From positions 25,996,430-26,060,429 of the forward strand of contig CM077826.1 in NCBI GenBank assembly GCA_039720395.1: 64,000 nt of DNA. The letters are read 5' to 3'. The notes below the pieces were generated by a model that saw nothing but the letters and a program-made list of their open reading frames with translations, made no database searches and was not told the DNA's origin. How positions within the stretch are numbered: the stretch's first letter is position 1; the number at the start of each line of letters is the position of its first letter. Positions 47,801 to 56,400 of the stretch are shown piece after piece. The position numbers and the translations under genes are program-made. The stretch comes from Liquidambar formosana (Eukaryota > Streptophyta > Magnoliopsida > Saxifragales > Altingiaceae).

Positions 47801-50800
47801 ATTGTATGAACCTAAATCAATATCTTAACAGACCAATAAGGTTATAGGTAATGATATATGAAATCACAGACTTTACCTGCTCCATCAGATTGCGAACAGC
47901 CAAGGCTGGTCGAGGTAAACCATGAGCTGAGGTCGCACTTTGTACCCCACCAGAAATTGGCGTTCTGAAAAGCCCAGCCCTCGTTCCTCCCCCTGTTCCG
48001 CTACTATATGTGACCGTAAGAGGTGTTTCCATATTTGGTTTTTCACCCATATGTTTTTCACTGCTTTGATTTTGAATGAAATTACCCTTCATAATACAAC
48101 AGAGGCCATCACATATAAGTTGAAGCATACATTTATTATATGCATTCACTACTATACCATGGAAAAGAAAAAGTTTGCACTATGTAGTTAAACTACAAGC
48201 TCATCAAAGATAGCTATACCCCAGCCAAAATAAAAATAAAAAATGAAGATAGCAATACCATACAAAAACCTTGTCCTTGGGAAACATGAAAAACTTTGAA
48301 TGCCAAAAGTAGCAATTCACCAAGCTTCCCAAATTGCCTAAATCACTCTATTGCAAATGATAAAATATGAGAAGTGTTGAAAAGTACCACATCGCCCAAA
48401 TATTGGGTTTGACATGACTTCATACACTTGTTTGTTGGGCCTCTCCACCAAACAACTTAATATTTTAGGCTCGAAACTTAGCATGGTATTAGAACACATC
48501 ATTCTTGGACACTTTTCGTCTGTAAGCCCATCTTTCTTGCATGTCTCTATCTTGTTAGGTCTATACATGAGGGGGAATGTTGGGAAGTACCACATCCCAC
48601 ATCGTCTAAATATAAAATTTGACATGGCTTAATATACTTATTTGGTCCCTCCACCTAATAGCTTAGGCTTTTAGGTTGTAAAATTAAAATGGCACCAGAG
48701 CATGTCGTTCCTAGGCTATTTCATTCGTGAGCCCGTCTTTGTTGTTCACGTGATAGGCTGTTTGTGTCTTGTTAGGCCAGCACATGAGGGGGAGCATTGG
48801 GAAATTCCACATCCCACATTGATTAAATATCAAGTTTAACATTACTTTATTTACCTGTTTAAGCCATCCACTTAACAGCTTCAGCTATTTGGTTGGAAAC
48901 CTCTTTTTTTTTTTCTTTTTTTTCGTTATTTTTTTTATTTTTTATTTTTTTTAATAGCAAGAAAGCCCTTAGGGCAAACCCCATGTCCATATAAGACCCC
49001 ACAATCCATATGGACCATGTAAGTCTAAGGTCCATGAGAACCATGAAACCTCGTGCGGGTGGCCCCAAAGGGTTTAGCATAGTTGTACTCAAGACCTCTG
49101 CTTCCTGAGGAGGGATCCCTTGACAATTGAGCTACCCCTTAGTGTTTATTAGGTTGGAAACTTAACATGATATTAAAGCATGTCGTTCTTAGACTATTTC
49201 ATTCGTGAGCCCATCTTTATTGTATATGTGACAAGGCCGTTTCTTATCTTATTAGGCCTACACATGAAGAGGAGTGTTGGAAAATTAATACATCCCACAT
49301 CGCCCAAATATTAGGTTTGACATGACTTCATATATTTGCTTAGGTCCTCCACCTAGTAGCTTAGGCTTTTAGGTTAGAAACTTAACGAGCAACCCCTAAT
49401 AAAAGGATATATCAAGGAAAAAAACAAGAGATTGAAGAAAAAAATCCCAACTCTAATAAGTTGTCCTTTTTTTTTATAAGTATAAGTAATTGTATTTCAA
49501 GGGAAAAAAACAAAGGCCCAAGGTTCCCAGTTCTCATGGCCTTGGACTTTACCTGGTCTATATGTATTGTGGGGTCTTATATGGGCCCAAGGTTTGCCTG
49601 AAGGCTCCCTCGTTATAAAAAATAAAAATAAAAATAAAAAAGGCCCAAAACCATGTACATGAAACATATACAAGAACAACTAGAAGGTTAAAAAAAAAAA
49701 AAAAAAGGTCTTTTAGCAATCAACGACCATAGATAATAGAGATGTGCAAAAAACCACTCAATCCGCCAAACCAAACCAATCCACTCCATTCCGCACCGAC
49801 CTAAGCGGTTTAAGAAGTTAGGCAGCACAGTTTGGGCAGATTGAGCTATAAAATTAGCGGTTTGATTTGGTTGGTGGGTTAAACTTTGTCAAACCGCTAA
49901 TAAACCAAACCGCCCTACCTTTAATAATATATGTATAAAATTATAAATATCAAATATCTCTAATTTCATAATAATGTATTATCTTATTAGTACTTTGCTA
50001 GGATGCTAGGTTTTGGGCCCTTCAACCTTTAATAACATTAACTATCACCAATTTCATCAACATTGATTAAATGTTTTTTTTTTTTCATAAAATCATAATT
50101 TTCATCTTTGGAATTAAAATACAATGTAAGTATGTATTAAGCTTCACTTAACCACCTTAAATAATTATATTTTCTTGATTTCTTAATTTATTTACAACAT
50201 ACTAATTAGCGAAGGCCCAATATATTAAAAATGCCCTAATTAGAAAGAGTATGACACAACCCGTCAAACCCGCCCAAACCATTAGTGACAAACTGCCTAA
50301 AAAAATAACTAACCCACTGGTTTTTAACACTTACGGTTTGGCAATTGGCAGCAGGTTGAAAAATTTTCAGCCCGTTATGAGTGGGTTAGTTGATAATTTT
50401 TCTCTAAATTGCTCCAAATCGACCCGCGCACAACCCTAAAAGATAACACAAAGAAACCTCTACATCATAAAAAATTCTCCTATTCTTTTCCTTCTGAAAA
50501 CACCAAAAAATAGCATATGGCACACCTTTCTGAACCCTTTTTATAAACTTACTCCTTGACTTTATCCACCACCCACAGATTAAATCATAAGTGAACAAAG
50601 GAAACACACAATGGATCCCAAAAAGGCAGAACATAAAATCCTACAAATTCCAAACCACATTGCAATGAAGGAAAAGATAGATAGTCTACCAACTCCGCCG
50701 CCTCCTTACACATGATATGTCTTATCTTATTCAGAATCATCCAATTTCTATGAATCAAATGAAAAAATGTTTTGGCATCTTGCCACCAAACAAGCACATA

Positions 50801-53800
50801 AAGGTACCTTAAAAGAAACCAAATCAATGCACACTCTTTACCACTAAGAACACCCCACCTCAAGAAGACATAAACCTAATTAAAGGAACTTCGTGAAAAT
50901 AGCATATGTGGCACACCTTTCCAAACACTATTTATAAATTTACTCCTTAACTTTATCCAACTCCCACAGATTAAATCATGAGCGGATGAAGGCAACACAC
51001 AATGGATCCCAAAAAGGCAGAACACAAAGTCCTACGAATTCTAAACCACATTGCAATGAAGGAAGAGATAGTCTACCAACTCTACCGCCTCCTTATACAT
51101 GATATATCTTATTCAGAATCCTCCAATTTCTACAATTCAAATGAAAAAATGTTTTAGCATCTTGCCACAAAACAAGCACAAAAAGCTACCTTAAGGGTCT
51201 CTTTGGCAATCCCCATAACCAGTTTTTCCGGAGGTAACTTCGGCCCAATTCTTGAGGTTGAATGTTTGGTAAGTGTGCTCAAAAAAGATAAATGGTTTTT
51301 ACTTGTACTAATTTGGGCCCAAAATCAGTTTACTCTCACTCCATGTGATACCTAGTTTTCATAAAAAACAGTTAACATAAACAACCTCTTCCCCTCCCTC
51401 TTACTCTACACCATACCTGCTAATCCTACACACCCTTCCTCTCCTGCATTTACTTCCCCTTGGTTACAAACTGAGTTTCGACAATGGACAAGGATGATTC
51501 TTTTGGAGGCTACATAGTCATCGTCTACGAAAACCGTTTCATTGACCTTAAGATGCCCCATCTCCATCTCTGCCGTTGAAGGTTTGGAAAAAGCTTCCAA
51601 GGAAAAAAGAGAGAGAGAAGAAAAGAAAGAAGCAGATCTAAGGTTCGTTTCATTGGCTGGATCTACATTTTCATATTTTTTATTTCAGTTTTTTATCCAG
51701 ATTGTTGAACCTCAAATAAAAATTCAGATCCAGGGTTCGCTTTCTACTTTTAATCTTCATTTTCATCCTCCCTTTTTGGAAAAATAAATTTTCTCTAGAT
51801 TTTCATAACCCACCTCCATCTCTATACTGATATAAGGTTTGGGAAAAGGTTCCAGTAAAATAAAATAAAAAAGAGAGAGAAAGAAGTAGATCTAGGGTTT
51901 GTTCCTATACTCTATCTTCATTTCCTGATTGTCTTGTTATATGTATGCAAGTATATATATAAATTGAAGCAACCATAGAGCAATTACAGATGATGCGAAC
52001 CAAACAATATCACAATAAGAACCTGGACAGAACTCAATTTTAACCAAACAAGAAATGAAAACGGTTTGAACATAACTTCGCTTGATCATGAACTAGATAG
52101 ATGATAGCGGTTCTGAACCAAATTTCACGATTGCCAAACAAACCCTAAAAGAAACCAAATCAATCCACATACTCTTTACCACTAAGAACATCCCACCTCT
52201 AGAAGACATAAACCTAATTAAAGGAAGTTTGCGCAATTAACCCATATACTTTGACCCCACAACAAAGAATCATCCACCTTAAAGAAATCTTAACCAAGTG
52301 AAATTTCTGAAACAATTCCATAACAAGTTGTCTCACAATCATGAAGATGTCTAGAGAAGGTCAAGTTCCGATGCAAAATTCCCCCATCCCTTACCATGAA
52401 ATCACTAGCCCAAGCATCCTTAGTATCAATAATTGTAAAGAGATGTGAAAAAACCTCCATGAGAGGCTTATCTCCAAACCAAACACCCTTCCAAAACTCC
52501 TCACCCCATGCCCACTTTAAAACCAATTTCCTTTTCTACAAATAAGAACCCATCATGATTGCCTTCCAAAAGCCCATGCCATGAATGCTATGAACTTCTT
52601 TAGTCCTCCATCCCCTACAATGAACACCATACTTCCACACTAGCACATCCTTCCAAAAACAGTCAATTTTTACCCCAAACATCAATATCCATTTACTAAT
52701 AAGAGCTTCATTCATATGCTCAAGAGATTTAATTCCCAATCGTCCCAACTATTTGACAACAAAACGTTTTCTATCCACATGATACCATTAAATTTCCTCT
52801 CCTACACCCTTCCAAAGAAAGTCACTTTGAAACCCCAAGGGGTAGTAGCTCAATTGGCAAAGGACCACGCCTCAAGAAGCGGAAGTCCTGAGTTCGACTC
52901 TTGCTAAACCCCTTAGGGCCACCCACACAAGGTTTCATGATTCTCATGAGCTTTGGACTTACTTGGTCCATATGGGTTATGGGGTCTTATATGGGCCCGA
53001 GGTTTTCCAAAAGGGTTTCCTCATTATCAAAGGAAATTCACTTTGAAGCTTTTCTAATTGGGAAAACTTGAAGAGTGACAAAAATCGTCAGAATGCTAGT
53101 ACTGAGTACTTCGGATCCAGTACTCTTAATCCCCCCCCCAAAGCCCCCTTTTACAAAGACACGCATTCTTCCACTCAATTAGACTTCTCTCTACTCCTTC
53201 GAGCAGCGTATCCCACGGCCCTTTGCCTTAAAATGAGATCCCAAGGGTAATCCAAGCTAAGTAGAAGGTAAGCTCCCAATTTTACAACCAACATTAGCTA
53301 TGTTACATGGACTCCGGTGTGGGTGTCGCGTGCAGCTGTGTATCCAAATGTCGTATTCATCAAATTTACAAATTTAGGATATGGGGACTCAATCAAAAAG
53401 GATCCAAAAATTGGGTATGTGTATAGGGATACATGTGTATATATATGTATATTATTATATAAGGTAAATATGATGAAGGGTAGATTTCTAAATATTCTGA
53501 TATTTTGGCATTGTCCTAATAATTAAAATCTGAAGGGTTAAAAAGTGAATTGGAAAATTTGTAATTTCAAAGCAAATTTTTATGTGACAAACTAACGCTG
53601 AGTAAATAAAACATGAGAATTAAATTGAAAAAAATAAAAATGTTTATAATAAAAAAAAGGATAAACAAGAGGGTTGGGGGTATCATTCAACAAAGGTCAA
53701 ACCTCACCCCTCTGACATCACCTCTTGCAAGCTCTAGCACCATCCATTGAGAGCACCTCTAGTGACCTTCCAATGACACACCTCTGTCCGTTGACAACAA

Positions 53801-53824
53801 TAAGGTACACTTTCTTCCCGCCCC

Positions 53825-53861
<37 letters not shown>

Positions 53862-54686
53862 CTTCAACTAGCCCTAGTTCCACGACCATGGAATCTTTGG
53901 TCAAACTTCGACTAGCCCTAGTTTTCACAATCGTTTAACTATGCAAAAAATAAAAGCCCTAGTTTCCACAATCATTAGGTTTTTGGGAATGTGAGGAGGA
54001 AGAAGTGTTGTTGAGTGAGATTAGTTCTTTAGATAAGAGAGAAGAGGTTAATGACCTTTCTAAAGATGAGCTTAGGGTTAGGGTCAGGATTAAGGGTGAG
54101 CTTAAGGAAACTTTTCTTAGAGAGGAAATTAGTCGGAACCATTCAACCAATCCTACTTAGGGTGCGGTAGCACTAATTATAATGATCGTCTCTTCCCCTA
54201 ATACAAGTTTTATTACTATTATTCAATCACCTTTGATATGCTCCCAAAAGGAAAACCTAACAAGGCTCTCTCCCCAAATATGTGTTTAATTTTACGTGGA
54301 CTATGAGATAGTGGACCATTTATTCCTTCGTTTCCCCCCCTTTTTTATCGTCATAGAACAAGTTTGTTGATTTGGCAGGTATACTTAAGTGGAACCCTCC
54401 TAAGCATATCTCCTCTCCTATTGAAGCTTATTTTCCAGGTTTTGGTGGTGTTAAAGGAGTGTTGATGTGGAAATGTGGCTTCTTAGCTATTTCTTGGAGA
54501 AATTGAGTTGAAAGAAATACTAGAATCTTCAACGATAGAAGAGGTTCCTTTGTGGGGTTATGGGATAGCATTTGAGTGACGTCTTTGGGCCACTACTTCA
54601 AAAGAATTCAAGGGGACCCCTATGTCTTTTAGTTAAGGGGTTAGAAGTCATCCCCCCCCCCCCCCCCAACACCCAAAAAAAAAAAA

Positions 54687-54738
<52 letters not shown>

Positions 54739-55711
54739 GATGATGGATTTGTGCCTTCAATACTACTAAGTAAAATACCGTATACTAGTTTGATTTCCAT
54801 TTGGATGACCAAACGGGCCATAAGACTATTCATCAAAATGGAACTTTTTCGATCATAAGCTACAAAGGGGTGAACGTGAACCTTTCAGATTAGGCTATCT
54901 TTTTTTTGTTTTTTATTTTTTATTTTTAGTTTTAAAAACTCATGGTATTACAATTGCCAATAAATTTATCAATAAAACTCATGATATTCTTGCTATGGCT
55001 CATTCATAATAATTGCACTTAATTATATTCATAACATAAAGTTGGGTAAATAAATATTATTAAGAAAAAAAAGGTTATGATTAGTTTTTTCTTCAGATTA
55101 TTACAGAATACAGACCATCAATCATATCGTGAACCGAAGTACAGAAAGTGAGAACTTTATTTTAGTTAATCCACATTGGCAAAACACTTATGCTCTATGT
55201 GGTTGGCGGGAAATTGTAGGAAAATGAACTTAAGATACGGAATCTTATATTTTAATTCATCACTGAAAAAAAAAAAAAAAAAAAAAAACAACTCAGCTTC
55301 ACTTAACTGAGCATAATACAAAACATGATAACCAAGATTGCACATTTATTTTCCTTGCCACAGTTTTCTCACCATCCAAACAAACTATTAACAAAGCAAA
55401 AACATCATACGACAGAGCAAAGAAAAAACATATAAAATGCAGAGTTCTGAAAAAATTACCTCAGGCAAAGACACACTCTCTTCAGAAATTAAACTAAACC
55501 CATTTTCAGTTGGCCTCTCCTCTTCGCCTTCGCCCGAGACGTCCCGCGCCAGAGCTAGCACACGAAACCCAAGGAAAGGGTTACTTTCGCTGATTTTGAG
55601 AGACCCACTTCGCCTATTTGGTGCTTTAATTGAAGAGAGTGGGGGTGTTTGAAGAACAGGGCAAGGTTCTGAGAACTTAGAGATGAAGACAGAACTTGTA
55701 AGAGCTTCCAT
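35782..55711 (-). CDS. Plastid PNPOx-like (FMN-binding split-barrel) protein, nine exons
   Basis: Nine exons join into an open frame of 390 codons including stop (389 aa): 55460-55711, 47877-48086, 47615-47717, 44045-44124, 43878-43955, 43259-43350, 36556-36667, 35984-36109, 35782-35898. All introns have GT-AG ends and consistent phases. The protein matches the plant 'pyridoxamine 5'-phosphate oxidase family' of the At3g21140 type, which has a similar length. Residues 1 to about 60 are Ser/Arg-rich and poor in acidic residues, like a chloroplast transit peptide. The split barrel covers about 145-300 (RNLMEQARFAHLCTV, HHRREGYPFGSLVDF, ADPRCTLVVQ, SNARVTIFGDVFPLP, FGTVAWVDVNEYEAL). The C-terminal ~80 residues resemble a HugZ/DUF2470-like helper domain (inference). 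The enzymatic role is not established; GluTR-binding protein is a plastid relative in the wider family. No defects are seen. Confidence 0.92.
35984..36109 (-). CDS. PNPOx-like gene exon 8
   Basis: 126 nt, 42 codons: ELNAIFSKPLKELLSAETEV then DDAALISIDSKGTDIRVRQG and AQ. Acceptor TATAG, donor CAG|GTCTCA. Start of the C-terminal domain. Confidence 0.92.
36466..36521. repeat. CA / AT / GT microsatellites in intron 7
   Basis: (CA)n, (AT)n and (GT)n runs in succession that can pair with each other as a hairpin. Confidence 0.8.
36556..36667 (-). CDS. PNPOx-like gene exon 7
   Basis: 112 nt: completes Ser, then DIYFIGAFGTVAWVDVNEYE and ALQPDKIAVDGGEQNLK. Acceptor CACCAG, donor AAAG|GTAAAA. It carries the last barrel strand and the strongly conserved VDVNEYEALQPD segment. 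Confidence 0.93.
36939..36958. repeat. Poly-C tract
   Basis: About 20 C in intron 6, next to a generic 'gctcctgaggtttga' / 'ctcccctgaggttta' repeat. Confidence 0.85.
37299..37325. repeat. (CCA)n microsatellite
   Basis: About nine CCA units inside intron 6. Confidence 0.8.
37812..39875 (+). mobile_element. LINE-1 remnant in intron 6 (RT to zinc-finger end)
   Basis: In broken + strand frames: 'IARAEEVDIVGFEIG', 'QFEDDTISF' (reverse-transcriptase FADD box with A to E), then the 38145-38480 frame with 'SYLRMPLGGN', 'RRFMSVNL'-like sequence, 'LASIPPYYLSLFKIPKKVAN' and 'RIEKLHRDF', all hallmarks of plant LINE ORF2. At 39026-39240 follows the zf-RVT region 'MFSCKSFFDG' and 'PNRLIWKAKVPLKVKALIW'. 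Many stops. It ends near 'ttttctatcaaaagc'. It lies antisense to the host gene. Confidence 0.75.
39947..40645. mobile_element. hAT-type MITE in intron 6
   Basis: The ends 'atagttgtgaaaagcatgcc' and 'cctttaatagctgtag' are weak inverted repeats with GC-rich subtermini ('gcgcagggcctgag' versus 'ctcaggcctgcac'). Flanks GGATGAGC and GGATGAGT match at 7 of 8. The core is AT-rich with no transposase. Confidence 0.55.
40912..41500. other. Unassigned repeat-like region
   Basis: It begins 'ggggcctctttggttccg', a typical DNA-transposon terminus. A possible partner, reading in reverse 'aggggtccgtttgatttgga', lies at 42921-42940 on the far side of the next LINE. The piece from about 41030 looks like LTR-type DNA. 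Not resolved. Confidence 0.3.
41505..42850 (+). mobile_element. Second LINE-1 remnant in intron 6
   Basis: Broken frames give 'EIPLSKVWHSTIKSKYGIP', 'YNEWDSRMVVRESYKCLWKF', 'LPHFLSHVKYIVQSGTCIRF', later 'WIERNARIFRFAPRRAKCRN' and a C-terminal tail, as in the LINE at 37812. It ends in a C run (42828-42846) and A-rich sequence. No intact ORF. Confidence 0.7.
43259..43350 (-). CDS. PNPOx-like gene exon 6
   Basis: 92 nt: EWAHKQYMAKHQQGPSQQWG then NFYYFRMQNI plus two bases of Ser. Acceptor GATAG, donor AG|GTTTGG. It is separated from exon 7 by a 6.6-kb intron holding two LINE remnants. Confidence 0.92.
43878..43955 (-). CDS. PNPOx-like gene exon 5
   Basis: 78 nt, 26 codons: IPGWSGLSNARVTIFGDVFP then LPEHQQ. 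Acceptor CATAG, donor CAG|GTGGCT, phase 0. Confidence 0.92.
44045..44124 (-). CDS. PNPOx-like gene exon 4
   Basis: 80 nt: completes His, then PLFSFSPLAIHTRNLLADPR and CTLVVQ. The acceptor is TTGTAG and the donor CAG|GTTAGT. Central barrel strands and the loop likely to contact flavin. Confidence 0.92.
44582..44602. repeat. Poly-T tract in intron 3
   Basis: About 21 T in intron 3. Confidence 0.8.
45690..47005 (+). mobile_element. LINE-1 remnant in intron 3 (zf-RVT and RNase H)
   Basis: From 45960, 'KIKNFLWLCCQRKIACNDAL', then 'NLCPICLNAAEIVEHVLREC' and 'EYAKDFW' form the zinc-finger end of ORF2. From 46470, 'LNTDGSSLGNPEKASAGGII' is the start of the RNase H domain, with a stop before it and more after. 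The 46100-46471 frame (123 aa) is the longest surviving piece. The A-rich tail is at about 46980-47005. Confidence 0.75.
47007..47065. repeat. 15-bp inverted repeat
   Basis: AGTACAATGCTCCTC and its inverse GAGGAGCATTGTACT flank about 28 bp directly after the LINE tail. Confidence 0.7.
47615..47717 (-). CDS. PNPOx-like gene exon 3
   Basis: 103 nt: ARFAHLCTVMSRMHHRREGY then PFGSLVDFAPDSMG plus one base. It is the first strands of the split barrel. The donor is C|GTAAGT, and the split His codon is completed by exon 4. Confidence 0.92.
47877..48086 (-). CDS. PNPOx-like gene exon 2
   Basis: 70 codons lie between acceptor ATGAAG and donor CAG|GTAAAG, phase 0 on both sides. It encodes a Ser/Thr/Gly-rich linker and the conserved AGLFRTPISGGVQSATSAHG and ALAVRNLMEQ segments that lead into the barrel. 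Confidence 0.92.
48375..49388 (+). mobile_element. TRIM tandem array with four LTRs
   Basis: Four ~110-bp LTR copies start at 48375, 48578, 48795 and 49275 (TGTTGGGAAGTACCACATC type; the third begins with C in place of the first bases). Each of the first three is followed by a primer-binding-site variant (TGGTATTAGAACAC, TGGCACCAGAGCATG, TGATATTAAAGCATG) resembling the tRNA-Met site TGGTATCAGAGC, then a ~100-bp internal part. This ends in a purine tract (ATGAGGGGGAGTG type) next to the following LTR. No coding capacity. LTR 3 is interrupted by a SINE. It lies in intron 1 of the PNPOx-like gene, antisense to it. Confidence 0.8.
48903..49147 (-). mobile_element. tRNA-derived SINE nested in TRIM LTR 3
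   Basis: On the - strand it starts with a tRNA-like head, GGGGTAGCTCAATTGTCAAG (A box), and continues through 'GGTCTTGAGTACAACTATGC' (degenerate B box). The conserved body 'TCATGGTTCTCATGGACCTT' and 'GGGGTCTTATATGGAC' follows, ending in a T/A-rich tail. The flanks GGTTGGAAAC (48891-48900 and 49152-49161) are a target duplication. Confidence 0.75.
49522..49638 (+). mobile_element. 5'-truncated copy of the SINE
   Basis: It contains only the 3' body ('gttctcatggccttggactt', 'gtggggtcttatatgggccc') and an (aaaat)n tail. It is flanked by AAAGGCCCAA at 49512-49521 and 49639-49648, a perfect 10-bp duplication. Confidence 0.75.
49737..50438. mobile_element. hAT-type non-autonomous element
   Basis: The ends TAGAGATGTGC and GCACAACCCTA are inverted. 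The 8-bp flanks ATAGATAA (49729-49736) and AAAGATAA (50439-50446) match at 7 of 8. The interior has repeated 'aaaccgc' and 'cccaaacc' motifs near both ends and an AT-rich core. No transposase. Confidence 0.7.
50505..51194. repeat. Tandem duplication within the LINE
   Basis: Blocks such as 'cacaatggatcccaaaaagg', 'aaaccacattgcaatgaagg' and 'tttatccac' occur at 50505-50850 and again at 50915-51194. The second copy is split by the Harbinger element and resumes at 52146 ('agaaaccaaatcaat' and 'gaagacataaacctaattaa'). Confidence 0.8.
51195..52145. mobile_element. PIF/Harbinger-type element, 951 bp, TAA duplication
   Basis: Termini GGGTCTCTTTGGCAATC and (reverse of the right end) GGGTTTGTTTGGCAATC differ at 2 of 17. 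TAA stands on both sides (51192-51194 and 52146-52148). The first copy of the surrounding tandem duplication shows the empty site 'accttaaaagaaacc' with one TAA, so the boundaries are exact. Two short ORFs inside (51406-51600 -, 51542-51787 +) have no transposase similarity that I can recognise. Non-autonomous. Confidence 0.85.
52832..53027 (+). mobile_element. tRNA-derived SINE (full length)
   Basis: The head 'GGGGTAGTAGCTCAATTGGC' carries the A box, and 'CCTGAGTTCGACTCTTGC' about 35 bp later the B box. The body shares 'gggtcttatatgggcccgag' with the other two copies and ends '...tcattat'. The flanks 'caaagaaagtcactttgaa' (52813-52831) and 'caaaggaaattcactttgaa' (53028-53047) are a long target duplication with few differences, inside the LINE reverse-transcriptase C-terminal part. 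Confidence 0.85.
53826..53859. repeat. (CT)n microsatellite
   Basis: About 17 CT repeats. Confidence 0.85.
53960..54650 (+). mobile_element. LINE-1 remnant, internally deleted
   Basis: Frames read 'LSKDELRVRVRIKGELKETF' and 'LREEISRNHSTNP' at about 54045-54155. They then jump to the ORF2 C-terminal 'FGGVKGVLMWKCGFLAISWR' and 'VERNTRIFNDRRGSFVGLWD' at 54440-54570. The middle of ORF2 is missing and stops occur. Confidence 0.6.
54651..54735. repeat. Poly-C, poly-A and (AT)n tracts
   Basis: About 17 C (54651-54667), about 13 A, then roughly 22 AT repeats (54689-54734). Confidence 0.9.
54736..55459. other. Remaining part of PNPOx-like intron 1
   Basis: AT-rich intron sequence with a poly-A run at 55266-55288. 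No element ends were recognised. Confidence 0.5.
55460..55711 (-). CDS. PNPOx-like gene exon 1 (transit peptide)
   Basis: 84 codons start at ATG 55711 in a good context (CCTCCATGGAAG) and end ...SVSLPE before GTAATT, phase 0. Ser/Arg-rich residues such as SSIKAPNRRSGSLKISES suit a plastid transit peptide. The last part (SGEGEEERPTEN) is acidic and may lie at or after the cleavage site. Confidence 0.9.
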
Positions 55712-55870
55712 GGAGGCAAGAAAGTGGAGAGGAAAACCCTAGAAATGAACGGGTCTTTTAGAAGGCTTTTGATTTTGATGGGTTTTGGAGGAGAACGGTA
55801 GTAACTTTCCTGGACCCATTATGGTGCGAGGAAATATGGTAAGGCAGTGAGAGCAGAAAAGGTGTGAGAT
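55712..55870 (-). promoter_or_regulatory. 5' UTR/proximal promoter of the PNPOx-like gene
   Basis: On the - strand 'TTCTAGGGTTTTCCTCTCC' lies 18-36 bp before the ATG. It holds a telo-box-like AGGGTTT motif followed by a CT-rich stretch, a common layout in plant housekeeping genes. No clear TATA box is seen. Confidence 0.4.
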
Positions 55871-55884
55871 TCTGTATGTTGTGG

Positions 55885-56400
55885 AATGGGATCCTCACCG
55901 ATACTTTTATCTCCATTACTTTTATCTCACATACACGGGTCATGCATCAACGGCTATGATTGTATTGTGGGACGTCAAAAAGATGACAAAAATATATATC
56001 CCTGCCTATATCCTATGAGCGCGTGTTCACCTAATTTGTATCAGGACAATGGGATAACTCACGGTCATCCCAATGATCTGCATAACACAAGTAAGCCCAT
56101 TACATGCACGGAAAAAACTTGCATGAGACCATGGTATATGCCAGATGGTGAGACCAGCCAATGGGAGGAGAGGAAGTGCCTTTATCAGTGCACTTTTTGC
56201 ACTGATAAAGGCACTTCCTCTCCTCCCATTGGCTGGTCTCACCAATTGGCTATATAACGGTTGTATGGAAGTTCTTTTCTACATGCACAAATGGACATGT
56301 GTCATGCATTGATAGCTATTGGTACGGGACGTTATACTTACGGTCCCAAGTAGGTGAGTATGTACTCACCTAATTTTATAGCACTATTCATTAAGGGTTG
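55885..56400. mobile_element. Possible MITE in the upstream region, with internal repeats
   Basis: Blocks near the left side ('gtcatgcatcaacggctat', 'tgggacgt', 'gttcacctaattt') recur on the right in the same order ('gtcatgcattgatagctatt', 'cgggacgt', 'actcacctaatttt') around the palindrome at 56146-56244. It looks like a duplicated mobile repeat, but no terminal repeats or target duplication were established. Confidence 0.4.
56146..56244. repeat. Perfect 47-bp inverted repeat, 5-bp loop
   Basis: Arms 56146-56192 and 56198-56244 are exact reverse complements around 'ctttt'. Outer ends read 'tggtgagaccagcc' and 'ggctggtctcacca'. It lies about 435 bp upstream of the PNPOx-like start codon. Confidence 0.95.

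Larger units (their letters stand above)
50441..53095 (-). mobile_element. LINE-1 remnant with internal duplication, Harbinger and SINE insertions
   Basis: Reading from 53095 downwards: 'IEKLQSEF', then (after a SINE) 'FLWKGVGEE', 'LGRLGIKSLEHMNEALISKW', 'DCFWKDVLVWKYGVHCRGWR', 'FWKGVWFGDKPLMEVFSHLF', 'DGGILHRNLTFSRHLHDCET', and the zf-RVT end 'HFLIHRNWMILNKIRH'-type and 'LICGWWIKSRSKFIKRVQKG'. Stops and frame changes are frequent. A ~380-bp part is present twice (50505-50890 and 50900-52225). It has the same orientation as the host gene, in intron 1. Confidence 0.75.

Noticed and set aside
52840..52905. Apparent tRNA gene with A and B boxes
   Set aside because: It lacks a complete cloverleaf and is followed by the same body as two other copies with target duplications, so it is a SINE head.
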